From NCBI RefSeq assembly GCF_020734105.1, contig NZ_JAJAFR010000014.1, positions 1 to 64,000 of the forward strand: a stretch of 64,000 nt of DNA, given 5' to 3'. The notes beneath the pieces are model-generated. The model was not told the DNA's origin and did no database searches. It was given only the letters and a program-made list of their open reading frames with translations. Shown in pieces: positions 36,605 through 46,766 of this stretch (positions are counted from its first letter, which is position 1; every line of letters starts with the position of its first letter). The stretch comes from Alkalihalobacillus deserti. Its GTDB lineage: Bacteria; Bacillota; Bacilli; Bacillales; Bacillaceae_D. The position numbers and the translations under genes are program-made.

Positions 36605-36635
36605 AAAAAAAGCTGAGATCTCTTCTCAGCTTTTT
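36605..36635 (-). terminator. Terminator of the bkd operon
   Basis: AAAAAGCTGAGA / TCTCAGCTTTTT hairpin eight bases past the bkdB stop. Confidence 0.85.
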
Positions 36636-36642
36636 ACTATCA

Positions 36643-37932
36643 TTAGTAAATCGACGTTGTTTCTGCTGTCATCGTTTCTAGAGTTTCTTTTACTCTTGCT
36701 AAAAAGCGACCACAAACGAGACCATCTAACACTCTGTGATCGAGCGAGAGACATAGATTAACCATACTTCTGATAGCAATCATATCTCCTGACGCGCTTT
36801 CGATGACAACAGGTCGCTTCACAATCGATTCAATTGATAAAATTGCCGCTTGTGGATGATTGATAATTGGCGTTGACAGCACAGACCCAAATGACCCTGT
36901 ATTGTTCACTGTAAACGTGCCACCTTGCATGTCTTGACCGCTTAACTTACCTGAACGAACTTTTGAAGCTAAATTTTGAACTTCACGCCCGATTCCTTTA
37001 ATCGATTTTTCATCAGCATTTGGTATAACCGGCACATATAATGCATCCTCTTTTGCGACAGCTATAGAAATATTGATATCTTTTTTCTGAATGATCTTAT
37101 CCTCTGCCCACATGGAATTCAACTGTGGAAACTCCTTTAATGCTTCAACGGTTGCTTTAATAAAGAATGGGAGGAACGTTAAATTAAAACCTTCTTTTGC
37201 TTTAAAGTCTTGTTTAATCTGATTACGGAAATGAACAAGATTGGTTACATCAACTTCTACCATCATCCATGCATGTGGTGCTTCATGTTTGCTTTTGACC
37301 ATATTGGCTGCAATCGTTTTTCTAATTCCATTAACAGGAATTTCAATGTCACCTCTATGCGCTACAGGTACATCTTCCATTTTCGATGGTATTTGTTTCT
37401 GGACGACTGGTTGTGCATCTGTAGTAGGAGTCGGCTCTGCTATATTAGCTGCAACCGGCGCAGCAGGAGGTTTTTCTCCACTATCTATTAAGCGCTGAAG
37501 ATCTTTACGCGTAATTCTTCCACCTTTTCCTGATCCAGACACTTGCTCAAGGTCAATACCGGACTCTTGTGACATGCGTAGAACGGCAGGTGAGTAACGA
37601 CGCTTTTGCGATTGATCTTTTGCTCGTTCTGATAAGGTCGATTCAACAGCTTTAGGTTCAGGGGCACGCTCTGGCTTTTCTACATTGGCCGCTTCTTCTA
37701 CATCAATCGTACAGATGATAACACCAACTTCAACGGTCTCATCCTCCTGAACGAGAAGGTCTTTTATCGTCCCAGAGTAGGATGACGGAACTTCAGCATT
37801 TACTTTATCCGTCATAACTTCTGCAATTGGATCATACTTGTTCACATATTGACCTGGTTCAACAAGCCATTTACTAATCGTGCCTTCTGTTACACTTTCC
37901 CCAAGTTGGGGCATCTTCATTTCTGTCGTCAT
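36643..37932 (-). CDS. bkdB: Branched-chain alpha-keto acid dehydrogenase E2 (lipoamide acyltransferase)
   Basis: 429 residues. Lipoyl domain 1-75 with the lipoylated Lys in EVMTDKVNAEVPS (about 43), a Pro/Ala/Glu linker, peripheral-subunit-binding domain about 115-152 (YSPAVLRMSQESGIDLEQVS), and a C-terminal catalytic acyltransferase domain ending LCLSLDHRVLDG, which holds the active His and Asp. GGGAGG precedes the start. Core of the complex that makes isobutyryl-, isovaleryl- and 2-methylbutyryl-CoA. Confidence 0.93.
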   Translation of the reverse strand: MTTEMKMPQLGESVTEGTISKWLVEPGQYVNKYDPIAEVMTDKVNAEVPSSYSGTIKDLLVQEDETVEVGVIICTIDVEEAANVEKPERAPEPKAVESTLSERAKDQSQKRRYSPAVLRMSQESGIDLEQVSGSGKGGRITRKDLQRLIDSGEKPPAAPVAANIAEPTPTTDAQPVVQKQIPSKMEDVPVAHRGDIEIPVNGIRKTIAANMVKSKHEAPHAWMMVEVDVTNLVHFRNQIKQDFKAKEGFNLTFLPFFIKATVEALKEFPQLNSMWAEDKIIQKKDINISIAVAKEDALYVPVIPNADEKSIKGIGREVQNLASKVRSGKLSGQDMQGGTFTVNNTGSFGSVLSTPIINHPQAAILSIESIVKRPVVIESASGDMIAIRSMVNLCLSLDHRVLDGLVCGRFLARVKETLETMTAETTSIY

Positions 37933-37952
37933 TTATGATTTCCTCCCTTCAT

Positions 37953-38936
37953 TTAAAATTCTGCTAGCTCGCGCATCGCTTCTTCCACTTTATCTGGGTT
38001 AATCATAAAATGCTTTTCCATTGTTGGTGCATAAGGCATTGCTGGAACATCTGGACCGGCTAATCTTTTAATTGGGGCATCTAAGTCAAATAAACAATGT
38101 TCTGCGATGATCGCAGCCACTTCTCCCATGATGCTGCCTTCTTTATTATCCTCTGTAACAAGAAGAACTTTCCCTGTTTTACTAGCTGCTTCAATAATCG
38201 CTTCTTTGTCAAGTGGATAGACCGTACGCAAATCAACGATATGCACAGATACTCCATCTTTTTCAAGTCGTTCAGCAGCTTGAAGCGCAAAGTGAACTGA
38301 TAAGCCGTACGTAATAACGGTAATATCGTCTCCATCTCGCTTTATATCAGCCTTGCCAATTGGAAGTGTGTAATCATCTTCTGGTACTTCTCCTTTTATT
38401 AAACGATAGGCACGCTTATGTTCGAAAAATAGAACGGGATCATTATCACGTATTGCAGCTTTAAGTAGACCTTTTACGTCATACGGAGTTGAAGGCATCA
38501 CAATCTTCAAACCTGGAACACTGGCAAAAATGGCTTCAACAGATTGAGAGTGATAAAGAGCCCCGTGTACTCCCCCACCATAAGGTGCTCGGATCGTAAT
38601 TGGACAATCCCAGTCATTGTTTGAACGATAGCGGATTTTAGCCGCCTCTGAAATAATTTGATTAACAGCTGGAAGGATAAAATCAGCAAATTGCATTTCT
38701 GCAACAGGTCTCATCCCATACATTGCTGCACCAATAGCAACACCAGCTATCGCCGATTCCGCTAAAGGTGTGTCAATGACACGTTGTTCACCAAACTGTT
38801 CGTATAAGCCATTAGTAGCACGGAACACACCACCACGCGCTCCAACATCTTCGCCAAGTATGAACACTTTTTCATCGCGCTCCATCTCTTCTCGTAAAGC
38901 TTGGGTCACCGCTTCAATATAAGAAATTATAGCCAT
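37953..38936 (-). CDS. bkdAB: Branched-chain alpha-keto acid dehydrogenase E1 beta
   Basis: 327 residues, normal length. Starts MAIISYIEAVTQALREEMER, then VFILGEDVGARGGVFRAT and RVIDTPLAESAIAGVAIGAA, the conserved transketolase-like pyrimidine-binding region; C-terminal domain with DLRTVYPLDKEAI. Forms the E1 heterotetramer with bkdAA. 20 bases before bkdB. Confidence 0.94.
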   Translation of the reverse strand: MAIISYIEAVTQALREEMERDEKVFILGEDVGARGGVFRATNGLYEQFGEQRVIDTPLAESAIAGVAIGAAMYGMRPVAEMQFADFILPAVNQIISEAAKIRYRSNNDWDCPITIRAPYGGGVHGALYHSQSVEAIFASVPGLKIVMPSTPYDVKGLLKAAIRDNDPVLFFEHKRAYRLIKGEVPEDDYTLPIGKADIKRDGDDITVITYGLSVHFALQAAERLEKDGVSVHIVDLRTVYPLDKEAIIEAASKTGKVLLVTEDNKEGSIMGEVAAIIAEHCLFDLDAPIKRLAGPDVPAMPYAPTMEKHFMINPDKVEEAMRELAEF

Positions 38937-38951
38937 TCTTTTTCCCCCTCT

Positions 38952-39947
38952 CTATTCCTCTGCATACACATGCGTCATTAGATCTTCTGGGTCTGCGTAA
39001 GGTGCTTGCTCTGCATATTCCGTTGCTTCATCGATTATTTGAGTAAACTCTTTTTCGATTTCAGTTTCCAACTCATCTGTTAAGACAGCTGTTTCCCTTA
39101 AATAAGAAGCAAAAGTAAAGATCGCATCCAATTTTTTTGCTTCTTCCACTTCCTCACGAGGGCGATAAGCACGATCATCGTCATCACTTGAATGTGGAGT
39201 CAAGCGGTAAGATACCGTTTCGATTAAAGATGGTCCTTCCCCTCTTCTTGCGCGATCTGCTGCTACTTTTACAGCCTCATATACCGCAAGAGGATCATTT
39301 CCATCAACCGTTACTCCAGGCATTCCATATCCGATGGCACGATCCGATACTTTTTCACAAGCAAGTTGTTTTTCAATCGGAACTGAAATTGCGTATTTGT
39401 TATTTTCACACATAAAAATAACAGGAAGTTTATGGACACCTGCAAAGTTAGCCCCTTCATGGAAATCTCCTTGATTTGAAGACCCCTCACCAAATGTAGT
39501 AAAAGTAACGAAATCTTTCCCTTCCATCTTGCCACCTAGTGCAATCCCAACAGCATGAGGTACTTGAGTTGTCACCGGTGAAGAACCTGTTACAATCCGA
39601 TTTTTCTTTTGACCAAAGTGACCAGGCATTTGGCGTCCCGCTGAATTAGGATCTTCTGCTTTAGCAAAACCTGATAACATCAAATCTTGTGCTGTCATTC
39701 CAAACGCTAATACAACACCCATATCGCGATAGTAAGGAAGGATATAATCCTTTTTACGATCAAGGGCAAAAGCAGCTCCAACTTGTGCCGCTTCCTGACC
39801 TTGACATGAAATCACAAATGGAATTTTCCCTGCCCTATTTAATAGCCACATACGTTCATCAATTCTTCGTGCAAGGAGCATGGTTTTATACATTTCAAGT
39901 ATGGTATCGTCTGTTAAACCTAAAGCACGATGTCGATTTTCTGTCAT
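38952..39947 (-). CDS. bkdAA: Branched-chain alpha-keto acid dehydrogenase E1 alpha
   Basis: 331 residues. The thiamine-diphosphate motif begins GEGSSNQGDFHEGANFAG and ends in NNKYA (about residues 152-185); RRIDERMWLLNRAGKIPFV is the N-terminal substrate region; SSDDDDRAYR is the phosphorylation-loop region known from this family. Decarboxylates the keto acids of Val, Leu and Ile. AGGAGG precedes the ATG; 15 bases before bkdAB. Confidence 0.94.
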   Translation of the reverse strand: MTENRHRALGLTDDTILEMYKTMLLARRIDERMWLLNRAGKIPFVISCQGQEAAQVGAAFALDRKKDYILPYYRDMGVVLAFGMTAQDLMLSGFAKAEDPNSAGRQMPGHFGQKKNRIVTGSSPVTTQVPHAVGIALGGKMEGKDFVTFTTFGEGSSNQGDFHEGANFAGVHKLPVIFMCENNKYAISVPIEKQLACEKVSDRAIGYGMPGVTVDGNDPLAVYEAVKVAADRARRGEGPSLIETVSYRLTPHSSDDDDRAYRPREEVEEAKKLDAIFTFASYLRETAVLTDELETEIEKEFTQIIDEATEYAEQAPYADPEDLMTHVYAEE

Positions 39948-39974
39948 CTTCTTTCCTCCTCTTCTATGCCTTTT

Positions 39975-41396
39975 TTATGAATGAATAGCAAGGCCATCCA
40001 CAGCCAAAGCTGCTTCCCCAATGACTTCAGATAATGTTGGATGAGGGTGAATCATTTCAGCTACTTCAAAGTGCGCAGCGTCTAACACTTTTGCGAGTGT
40101 AGCCTCTGAAATCAGATCGGTAACATGTGGACCAATCATGTGTACACCTAGTAAATCATTGTTATCCGCATTAGCAATGACTTTCACAAACCCTTCAGCA
40201 TCCCCATAAACCAATGCCTTTCCAACTGCTTTAAATGGAAATGATCCCACTTTGATCTTAAAGCCTTGTTCCTTCGCTTGTGTCTCCGTTAATCCAACAC
40301 TTGCCATTTCTGGACTACTATAAATGCACTTTGGAATAGTATTATAGTCGATAGGTTCTGGCTTTTTGCGTGCCAAATGGTCAACAGCAATAATTCCTTC
40401 ATGTGACGCAACATGAGCAAGTTGTAATCCGCCAATAACATCACCAATCGCATACATATGAGATTCTTTTGTTTGACCATATTCGTTTACTTTAATGGCG
40501 CCGTTCTCTAATTGGATGTCTGTATTTTCTAAACCAATATTGTTGATATTTGGACTACGCCCTACCGCCAGCAATAATTTATCTGCTAGAAATGTTTGCT
40601 CTGCTCCATTTAGATCTGCACGAATCGTAACTTTTTGATTTTTTTCTAATGTCTCAGGTAAAACCCTTGCATTCGTAACAATCTTAATTCCTTTTTTCTT
40701 TAACAGTTTAGCAGCTTCTTTTGCGATGTCAGCATCTTCAGTTGGCAGAATTTGTTCAGCAAACTCAATCACTGTCACATCAACGCCAAAATCTGAAAGC
40801 ATCGATGCCCACTCAATGCCAATCACTCCACCACCCACAATAAGAATTGACGATGGGAGTTGTTCAAGTGCGAGTGCATGATCAGAAGTAAGTACATATT
40901 GTCCATCTGGATCTAAGCCAGGAAGCGACCTTGGAGAAGAACCCGTAGCAATTAAAACATATTGAGGAATCAACATCGTATTTTCTAGTCCGTCTGTTCG
41001 TTCCACCGAAATCGTCCCTGGTGTAGGCGAAAAAATCGAAGGTCCGAGAATTCGACCTATGCCCTCAAATACATCAATTTTCCCTTTTTTCATAAGGTGC
41101 TTGACCCCCCGGTGCAATTGATCAACAATCGAGTTCTTTCTTTCCTGAACCTTTTTAAAGTCTAGATGAACATCGCTTGTCACGACACCGAAATCTTCTG
41201 AGCGCTTCGTTGTCGCAAAAACCTCTGCACTTCTTAACAATGCTTTACTCGGTATACATCCTTTATGCAAGCAGGTTCCGCCAAGTTTTTCTTTTTCTAC
41301 AACCGCAACTTTCATGCCATGTTGAGCAGCACGGATAGCAGCAACGTAGCCGCCAGTCCCTGCCCCTAAAATGACAAGATCATATTCTTCAGCCAT
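39975..41396 (-). CDS. lpdV: Dihydrolipoyl dehydrogenase of the bkd complex (E3)
   Basis: 473 residues. FAD-binding GAGTGGYVAAIRAAQ at the start, redox disulfide GGTCLHKGCIPSK (Cys about 42 and 47), NAD-binding GGGVIGIEWASML about 184, YAIGDV, and C-terminal HPHPTLSE with the active His and Glu. Reoxidises dihydrolipoamide of BkdB. Located between bcd and bkdAA. Confidence 0.94.
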   Translation of the reverse strand: MAEEYDLVILGAGTGGYVAAIRAAQHGMKVAVVEKEKLGGTCLHKGCIPSKALLRSAEVFATTKRSEDFGVVTSDVHLDFKKVQERKNSIVDQLHRGVKHLMKKGKIDVFEGIGRILGPSIFSPTPGTISVERTDGLENTMLIPQYVLIATGSSPRSLPGLDPDGQYVLTSDHALALEQLPSSILIVGGGVIGIEWASMLSDFGVDVTVIEFAEQILPTEDADIAKEAAKLLKKKGIKIVTNARVLPETLEKNQKVTIRADLNGAEQTFLADKLLLAVGRSPNINNIGLENTDIQLENGAIKVNEYGQTKESHMYAIGDVIGGLQLAHVASHEGIIAVDHLARKKPEPIDYNTIPKCIYSSPEMASVGLTETQAKEQGFKIKVGSFPFKAVGKALVYGDAEGFVKVIANADNNDLLGVHMIGPHVTDLISEATLAKVLDAAHFEVAEMIHPHPTLSEVIGEAALAVDGLAIHS

Positions 41397-41435
41397 CTAT
41401 GTTCTCCTCCTCGTTCCCTGCTCCAACTAATATTT

Positions 41436-42530
41436 TTAGCTACGAGATAAAATATGGTGTCCATTTTGTAAAAACTGTCGGCGAGATCTTCTCATTCTTT
41501 CAATACGTTCCTCTGCCATCCGATCTGCTGCTTTAAATGTAGGAATTTGATCACGCTTTGAGATCGTTAAAACCTTCTCAATGTTTTGGTAAATTCCTTC
41601 TACTTTTTTCAGAGCACGTTCACTGTTATAGCCATTTAACTCATCAGCTACATTAATGACGCCACCTGCATTAATTACGTAATCTGGAGCATAGACAATT
41701 CCCATTTCATGAATCAGACTACCATGACGTTCTTCCTGCAATTGATTATTTGCTGCACCTGCAATGACTTTTGCTTTTAATTGCGGTATCGTTTGATCAT
41801 TAATGATCGCCCCTAATGCACAAGGAGAAAAAATGTCACACTCTATTCCGTATATATCATTTACGTCTACTGCTTTTGCGTTAAAATCCGTAACAGCACG
41901 TTCAACAGCTTCCTTATGAATATCGGTTACAACCAAATTTGCGCCTTCTTCATGAAGATGTTTGCATAGATTGTACGCTACGTTCCCTACTCCTTGCACG
42001 GCAATTGTCTTACCAGCCAAGTCATCTGTTCCAAAGGCTTCTTTTGCTGCTGCTTTCATTCCCACGTAAACACCATAAGCCGTTACCGGCGAAGGATTAC
42101 CAGATGACCCAAATGCCGGTGAAATTCCAGTTACAAAGTCTGTCTCTTCGTAGATTATATCCATGTCTTGAACCGTTGTTCCAACATCCTCAGCTGTAAT
42201 GTAACGCCCATTTAAACCTTGAATATAACGACCGAATGCACGGAACATCTCTTCGTTTTTATCCTTACGAGGGTCTCCAATAATAACTGTCTTTCCGCCA
42301 CCTAAATTCAAACCAGCAGCTGCATTTTTATAGGTCATTCCTTTCGCTAAACGCAGCGCATCCTCGAACGCATCAGCTTCTGAGTTATACATCCACATTC
42401 TCGTTCCTCCAAGAGCAGGTCCGAGTGTAGTATCATGAATGGCAATAATCGCTTTTAATCCTGATAATTTATCTTGACATACGACAACTTGCTCATAGTC
42501 ATAGTTTTCCATATATGAAAATAATTCCAT
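41436..42530 (-). CDS. bcd: Leucine dehydrogenase
   Basis: 364 residues from the ATG at 42530, eight codons inside the longest frame, because AAGGAGG lies directly before it. The ELFV-dehydrogenase active site is GGTRMW and [16 protein letters not shown] (catalytic Lys), and the NAD motif is [13 protein letters not shown]. Converts Leu, Val and Ile to their keto acids, feeding the Bkd complex. First structural gene after the sigma-54 promoter here; ptb, which precedes bcd in B. subtilis, is absent. Confidence 0.93.
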   Translation of the reverse strand: MELFSYMENYDYEQVVVCQDKLSGLKAIIAIHDTTLGPALGGTRMWMYNSEADAFEDALRLAKGMTYKNAAAGLNLGGGKTVIIGDPRKDKNEEMFRAFGRYIQGLNGRYITAEDVGTTVQDMDIIYEETDFVTGISPAFGSSGNPSPVTAYGVYVGMKAAAKEAFGTDDLAGKTIAVQGVGNVAYNLCKHLHEEGANLVVTDIHKEAVERAVTDFNAKAVDVNDIYGIECDIFSPCALGAIINDQTIPQLKAKVIAGAANNQLQEERHGSLIHEMGIVYAPDYVINAGGVINVADELNGYNSERALKKVEGIYQNIEKVLTISKRDQIPTFKAADRMAEERIERMRRSRRQFLQNGHHILSRS

Positions 42531-42586
42531 GTTGTAACCTCCTTGATAAGTCATCCTGGCATCAAGATGTTGTTACTCTTCTTTTT

Positions 42587-42602
42587 TGCAAGTATCATGC
42601 CA
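42587..42602 (-). promoter_or_regulatory. Sigma-54 (SigL) -24/-12 promoter of the bkd operon
   Basis: Minus strand TGGCATGATACTTGCA: TGGCAT, five bases, TTGCA, an almost ideal -24/-12 element, 57 bases ahead of the bcd start. Confidence 0.88.
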
Positions 42603-42686
42603 TATCCGAGTTATAAGCAAGAATCCTTATTAGTCTTCACAAAACGATCACATCCCATAATAAAGCGTGCAATTCTCTTCACTGTT

Positions 42687-42702
42687 ATGCAAGGTTTTGC
42701 AT
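42687..42702. promoter_or_regulatory. Probable BkdR upstream activating sequence
   Basis: ATGCAAGGTTTTGCAT, a perfect 6-bp inverted repeat with a 4-base spacer, 85-100 bases upstream of the -24 element, the right place for an enhancer-binding protein. Further TTTATGCAAT lies beside it. Confidence 0.65.
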
Positions 42703-42708
42703 GCACAT

Positions 42709-44763
42709 TTATGCAATGCTGTATTTTTCCATCTTATAATAAAGTGACCGAATCGATATACCTAATGCTTTAGCCGTTTTTGTCCGATTGTTCTTGTAAC
42801 GTTCTAATGTTCGAACAAGGACATCTTTTTCAAAGCCATTTAATAAATGTTCCAAACTGCCTTCTAATTCTGGTCCGATAGCACCTTCATTAATGTGAAT
42901 TGATTTAGATGCTTCCTCATCTAGTGAAGGCAAGTGATATCGCTCTATGTGTTGATTGGAAGGCTCCATGTAAATCATCGTTCTTGCAAGGACATTCTCT
43001 AATTCCCTTACATTTCCTGGCCAGTGATAGGTACTTAAGTAACGGATCGCTTCATCTGAAATTGATTGAACGTAACGACCATAGTCCCTATTAAGTTTTG
43101 TGAGTAAATGAACCGCGAGTATCTTTAAGTCATTCGCTCGTTCACGTAATGGAGGTATGTAAATAGGAAATTTATTTAACCGGTAGTAAAGATCCTCACG
43201 AAAACGTCCTCCCACAATCGCCTTTTCTAAATTAACGTTGGTCGCCGTAATTATACGAACATTAATTGTAATCGGTTTGGTCCCACCAACTCTAACGATT
43301 TCCTGTTCTTGTAAAACTCGAAGGAGCTTCGCTTGCATTGAACTTGAGAGCTCACCCAACTCATCAAGAAAGATGCTCCCGTTATCGGCTTCTTCAAACA
43401 GACCTCGCTTGCCACCTCGTTTCGCTCCTGTAAAAGCACCTTCCTCATAACCAAATAATTCGCTTTCTAACAAATTCTCAGAGAGAGCTGCACAATTCAC
43501 CCGGACAAAGGCATTCCCACGCCGCCTGCTTTCATTATGTATAGCATGAGCAAATAACTCTTTCCCAGTACCTGACTCTCCTCTTAATAAAATCGTTGCT
43601 GGTGTAGATGCAGCTAATTTCGCTTGCTCTTTAGCGACGCGCATCTCGTCAGAATTTCCAACGATCTCATCGAATGAATACTTAGCTTCCAACGTCTGGA
43701 TTCGCTTCTTTGCTTTTTCAAGCTGATTATGTAAGGAAGTTAATTCTGATACATCATGAATAACACCGACGCTTCCTCTTTTTTTACCATCAACGATAAT
43801 TGGAGCTACATTCACGATTACGTCTTTCATGTTTGGTCCAACTTTTAATGGAACTCCCCTTACAGCATTCCCTGTTTCAAGCACTTGCAAATGCATACTT
43901 TCCCCTTCAGAGATATCAGCTGTTGCAGGGTGTCCAATCACTTGTTCAGGCGCTAAGCCCGTTAATCTCGTATAAGCAGGATTAATCATGATCCCACTGC
44001 CATTTTCATCGACGACCGAAATGGCATCATTGGATGATTGAATAATCGCTTCGAGCATCGTTTGAATTTTTTTTAGGTTTGTTACTTGATCTGAGATCTC
44101 AACGATTTCCGTAATATCTTTAAAAACAGCCAATGCACCAATAAAGCGACCTTTCTCAAACATAGGCACTCTCGTTGTAATAACATTCGTCCCATTTTCA
44201 AATTGCTGTGTACGATGATGTTCAACTTGCTTCGTTTTTAATAAGCGTGGAAGCCCACTAGAAGGCAACACTTCTTTAATTGACTTACCGATTATGTCTT
44301 TTGCGTTCATATTAGAGATACGCTCGGCTGCCTCATTAAAAATTAGAATTCTCTCTTTGTTGTCGATCGCAATCATACCGTCATATGTAGAATTTAAAAT
44401 CGTTTCTTGTATTGACATTTGCTCATTTAACCGTTGAATCAGTTTATCTTTTTCTTCCATTAAAGAATAAAAAAGACTTGCTAATTTTGAAGGAACAATC
44501 ATCGTCCTATCCTTAAGACTTTTTCTTAAATCGATTAATACATTTGGATCTCCAGTCGCTTCAAAAACAAAATCAATGTTTTCATAGTCACACTCTTGCC
44601 AATCCATTCCCGTCCTTACTTGATAACTATCAGCTTCCTTTAATCCAGGGGCAGATGGGTCAATATCAAACACAGCCATAACTTGAATGTGCTCCATATC
44701 CATAAGCAAATGACACAAAGCAGTCCCACCTTGACCAGCTCCGATAATAATAGCTCGTTTCAC
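42709..44763 (-). CDS. bkdR: Sigma-54-dependent activator BkdR
   Basis: 684 residues. N-terminal Rossmann-like domain ([17 protein letters not shown]), two PAS domains (about 115-225 and 235-345), sigma-54 interaction AAA+ domain from about 360 with Walker [25 protein letters not shown] (sigma-54-contact loop) and Walker [11 protein letters not shown], and a C-terminal Fis-type HTH ([18 protein letters not shown]). Activates the bkd operon transcribed just downstream. Length and order match B. subtilis BkdR. Confidence 0.94.
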   Translation of the reverse strand: MKRAIIIGAGQGGTALCHLLMDMEHIQVMAVFDIDPSAPGLKEADSYQVRTGMDWQECDYENIDFVFEATGDPNVLIDLRKSLKDRTMIVPSKLASLFYSLMEEKDKLIQRLNEQMSIQETILNSTYDGMIAIDNKERILIFNEAAERISNMNAKDIIGKSIKEVLPSSGLPRLLKTKQVEHHRTQQFENGTNVITTRVPMFEKGRFIGALAVFKDITEIVEISDQVTNLKKIQTMLEAIIQSSNDAISVVDENGSGIMINPAYTRLTGLAPEQVIGHPATADISEGESMHLQVLETGNAVRGVPLKVGPNMKDVIVNVAPIIVDGKKRGSVGVIHDVSELTSLHNQLEKAKKRIQTLEAKYSFDEIVGNSDEMRVAKEQAKLAASTPATILLRGESGTGKELFAHAIHNESRRRGNAFVRVNCAALSENLLESELFGYEEGAFTGAKRGGKRGLFEEADNGSIFLDELGELSSSMQAKLLRVLQEQEIVRVGGTKPITINVRIITATNVNLEKAIVGGRFREDLYYRLNKFPIYIPPLRERANDLKILAVHLLTKLNRDYGRYVQSISDEAIRYLSTYHWPGNVRELENVLARTMIYMEPSNQHIERYHLPSLDEEASKSIHINEGAIGPELEGSLEHLLNGFEKDVLVRTLERYKNNRTKTAKALGISIRSLYYKMEKYSIA

Positions 44764-45012
44764 TCACACTCCCCCTTCTTTAAGACTTGGTCTTAACTTC
44801 TAGTATCAATTCTCTCTTTACTATTACGCAAATGACACAAAAATGCAACTACTAAACGTGTACACAAGTAAAGTTTTTAGGTAATATAGAAGGTAAAGGT
44901 TTCTTCTTTTAAAAAACTAAGAAGAACGAAACTAGCCAGTTATTAACAGAGTATTACTTACTTAATACTACAACCGATCACTACACATACTTAGAATGAA
45001 AGAGGCATAAAT

Positions 45013-45249
45013 ATGGGACGTTTTTTAGCTTTAATGATTTTACTTATACCAGGTGTGATTGCTGGTTATGGAATTAAATTAATGAGAGATACAATTTTCC
45101 AATTATTAAATAGCCCGTTTCCTAATTTAACGTTGCAATTTTTTGGTGGGCTCATTCTTTTCCTTGTTTGTGTAAGCTTCATAGGTGGCTTTATTTTTTA
45201 TCGTGATCGTAAAAACGGGAAAATTTCCCCTAGGTTTCAAAAAAAGTAA
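45013..45249 (+). CDS. yqzF: DUF2627 small membrane protein (YqzF)
   Basis: 78 residues: two membrane helices (LALMILLIPGVIAGYGIKLM and FFGGLILFLVCVSFIGGFIF) and a basic tail. DUF2627 proteins are found beside bkdR in Bacillus, as here. Function unknown. The only plus-strand gene in this stretch. Confidence 0.85.
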   Translation: MGRFLALMILLIPGVIAGYGIKLMRDTIFQLLNSPFPNLTLQFFGGLILFLVCVSFIGGFIFYRDRKNGKISPRFQKK

Positions 45250-45260
45250 ATACTGTGATT

Positions 45261-45300
45261 GGCCCCTAGTTTAACTTTTGGGAAACTAGCGGCCTTTTTT
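45261..45300 (+). terminator. Terminator after yqzF, possibly bidirectional
   Basis: GGCC/GGCC and CTAGTTT/AAACTAG arms followed by TTTTTT, 12 bases past the yqzF stop and just before the converging MraY-like gene ends. Confidence 0.8.
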
Positions 45301-45309
45301 GGTTATTGA

Positions 45310-46104
45310 TCATTTTCTCATGATACCGATTCGATCAATTGCTCTTAAAAAAGAGGAACTTTCAATCAAAGCAGAAAAAGAGTATTTCTCTGATACTAAT
45401 ATCAGCACTAAAACAAATACAAGTAATCCGTATTGAACGGATAATGAAAACTGATTGACAACAATGACGGCTAAAATAGCTCCAATACCAGTTGCACCAT
45501 TATCCCCCAACATTGCTTTCCTGTAGCCTTCTAAGACATACCAAATATAAAATACAGTTAAGACCATGAGAATAAATCGAAAAGACGGGAGAGGATTGAA
45601 TACCATGACTAACGCCAAAAGACTTATAGCCAATTTCCAAACACGAAGTGGCCTAGTGTCAAACAGGTTCATAACATGGGGTAGACCTGTTAATAACAAA
45701 AAGGCAACAAAATAAGCCAAGTACGATCTTAACTCACTCACCCAAAGAAACACGATGGCAGTCACAACCGTACCTCCTGCCTTAAGCAGACCTGTTGTCA
45801 AAATGTGGTTTTTAACGAAATAGATCATATGCCCCTTTAATCCTTTTGGGTATGGCTTACCATAGACATCATCTATTAAACCGAGTAGCCAAATACTTAA
45901 AACAAAGACAAATGAAGCAAACGACAAAGATGGGTTTAGACGAGGTGGAAAAGCGTACATAAACGAGTAGCTGTAAATGATCAGCACCCCTAAACTATAT
46001 GGAACATCTTTCCCTTCGTAATTCTTCACGCCCAAATTCATCATCTTAAATGCAATCATACTTAAGTAAGCAATGATTGGAACCGAGATAAAGAAGACAA
46101 TCAT
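45310..46104 (-). CDS. MraY/WecA-like phosphoglycosyltransferase homologue
   Basis: 264 residues with about nine membrane segments. Family-like motifs: LGLIDDVYGKPYPKGLKGH (the Asp-Asp loop), and LGDNGATGIGA at the position of FMGDTGSLxxG. The block that in MraY reads NxxDGxDG is here NLFDTRPLR, so the catalytic centre differs from cell-wall MraY; it may use another substrate or be inactive. Overlaps the glycosyltransferase gene by 4 bases. Confidence 0.7.
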   Translation of the reverse strand: MIVFFISVPIIAYLSMIAFKMMNLGVKNYEGKDVPYSLGVLIIYSYSFMYAFPPRLNPSLSFASFVFVLSIWLLGLIDDVYGKPYPKGLKGHMIYFVKNHILTTGLLKAGGTVVTAIVFLWVSELRSYLAYFVAFLLLTGLPHVMNLFDTRPLRVWKLAISLLALVMVFNPLPSFRFILMVLTVFYIWYVLEGYRKAMLGDNGATGIGAILAVIVVNQFSLSVQYGLLVFVLVLILVSEKYSFSALIESSSFLRAIDRIGIMRK

Positions 46105-46766
46105 GACTGAGCTCCCCTAAGTTGCCTTTCAATATCAATCCATTGCTTCAGCCGATGGAAGAAGCCTTTAAGATCGCGCCCCATTTCTCGATGCTGCATC
46201 GTTGTGGCTACCTCGAGATAGTTCGCTCCTGCACACAGTAAATCAATTGTCATTTGAGTTTCAATACCAAATCCTTTATAAGTTTGATTAAGGAGCATTG
46301 GGAGCCACTTACGGTGAAAAACGCGTTGACCGGATAATGGCGCTTCAAGTTTCACACCAGTTTTTTTATAAACAAGTGCTTGTACTCTTTTTTTAACGAT
46401 TCCAGCTCCTGCTTTTTTTCCTGGTTTTATAATGGAGATTGCCACATCTGCTTCTCCGTTTCTAATTGGCTCAATTAAGGAAACAATCTCTTTTGCTGTC
46501 TCTTCTAAATCCGCATCCAGACATGCAATATACGTCCCTCTTGCTTCAAGCCAGCCTTGCTTTAGAGCATATCCTTTTCCTTTGTTAAATGGATAAGATA
46601 TCACTTGATCAGCAAAAAGTTTAGCAATTTCAGCTGTTCGATCCGTGCTTCCATCATTTACTACTATAATTTCACTTGAAAGAGAGAGACCCCTTAATGC
46701 TTCTAATGTATTCGCAATTCTTCCTTCTTCGTTAAAGGCTGGAATGATATAGGACACATCAATCAT
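46101..46766 (-). CDS. Family 2 glycosyltransferase
   Basis: 221 residues, GT-A fold: VSYIIPAFNEEGRIANTLEA, IIVVNDGSTDRTAEI, CLDADLEETAKEI (DxD-type motif), and GKGYALKQGW. No C-terminal membrane helices, so probably cytoplasmic or peripheral. Overlaps the SteA-like gene by 8 bases and the MraY-like gene by 4, so the three are translationally coupled. Substrate unknown. Confidence 0.85.
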   Translation of the reverse strand: MIDVSYIIPAFNEEGRIANTLEALRGLSLSSEIIVVNDGSTDRTAEIAKLFADQVISYPFNKGKGYALKQGWLEARGTYIACLDADLEETAKEIVSLIEPIRNGEADVAISIIKPGKKAGAGIVKKRVQALVYKKTGVKLEAPLSGQRVFHRKWLPMLLNQTYKGFGIETQMTIDLLCAGANYLEVATTMQHREMGRDLKGFFHRLKQWIDIERQLRGAQS

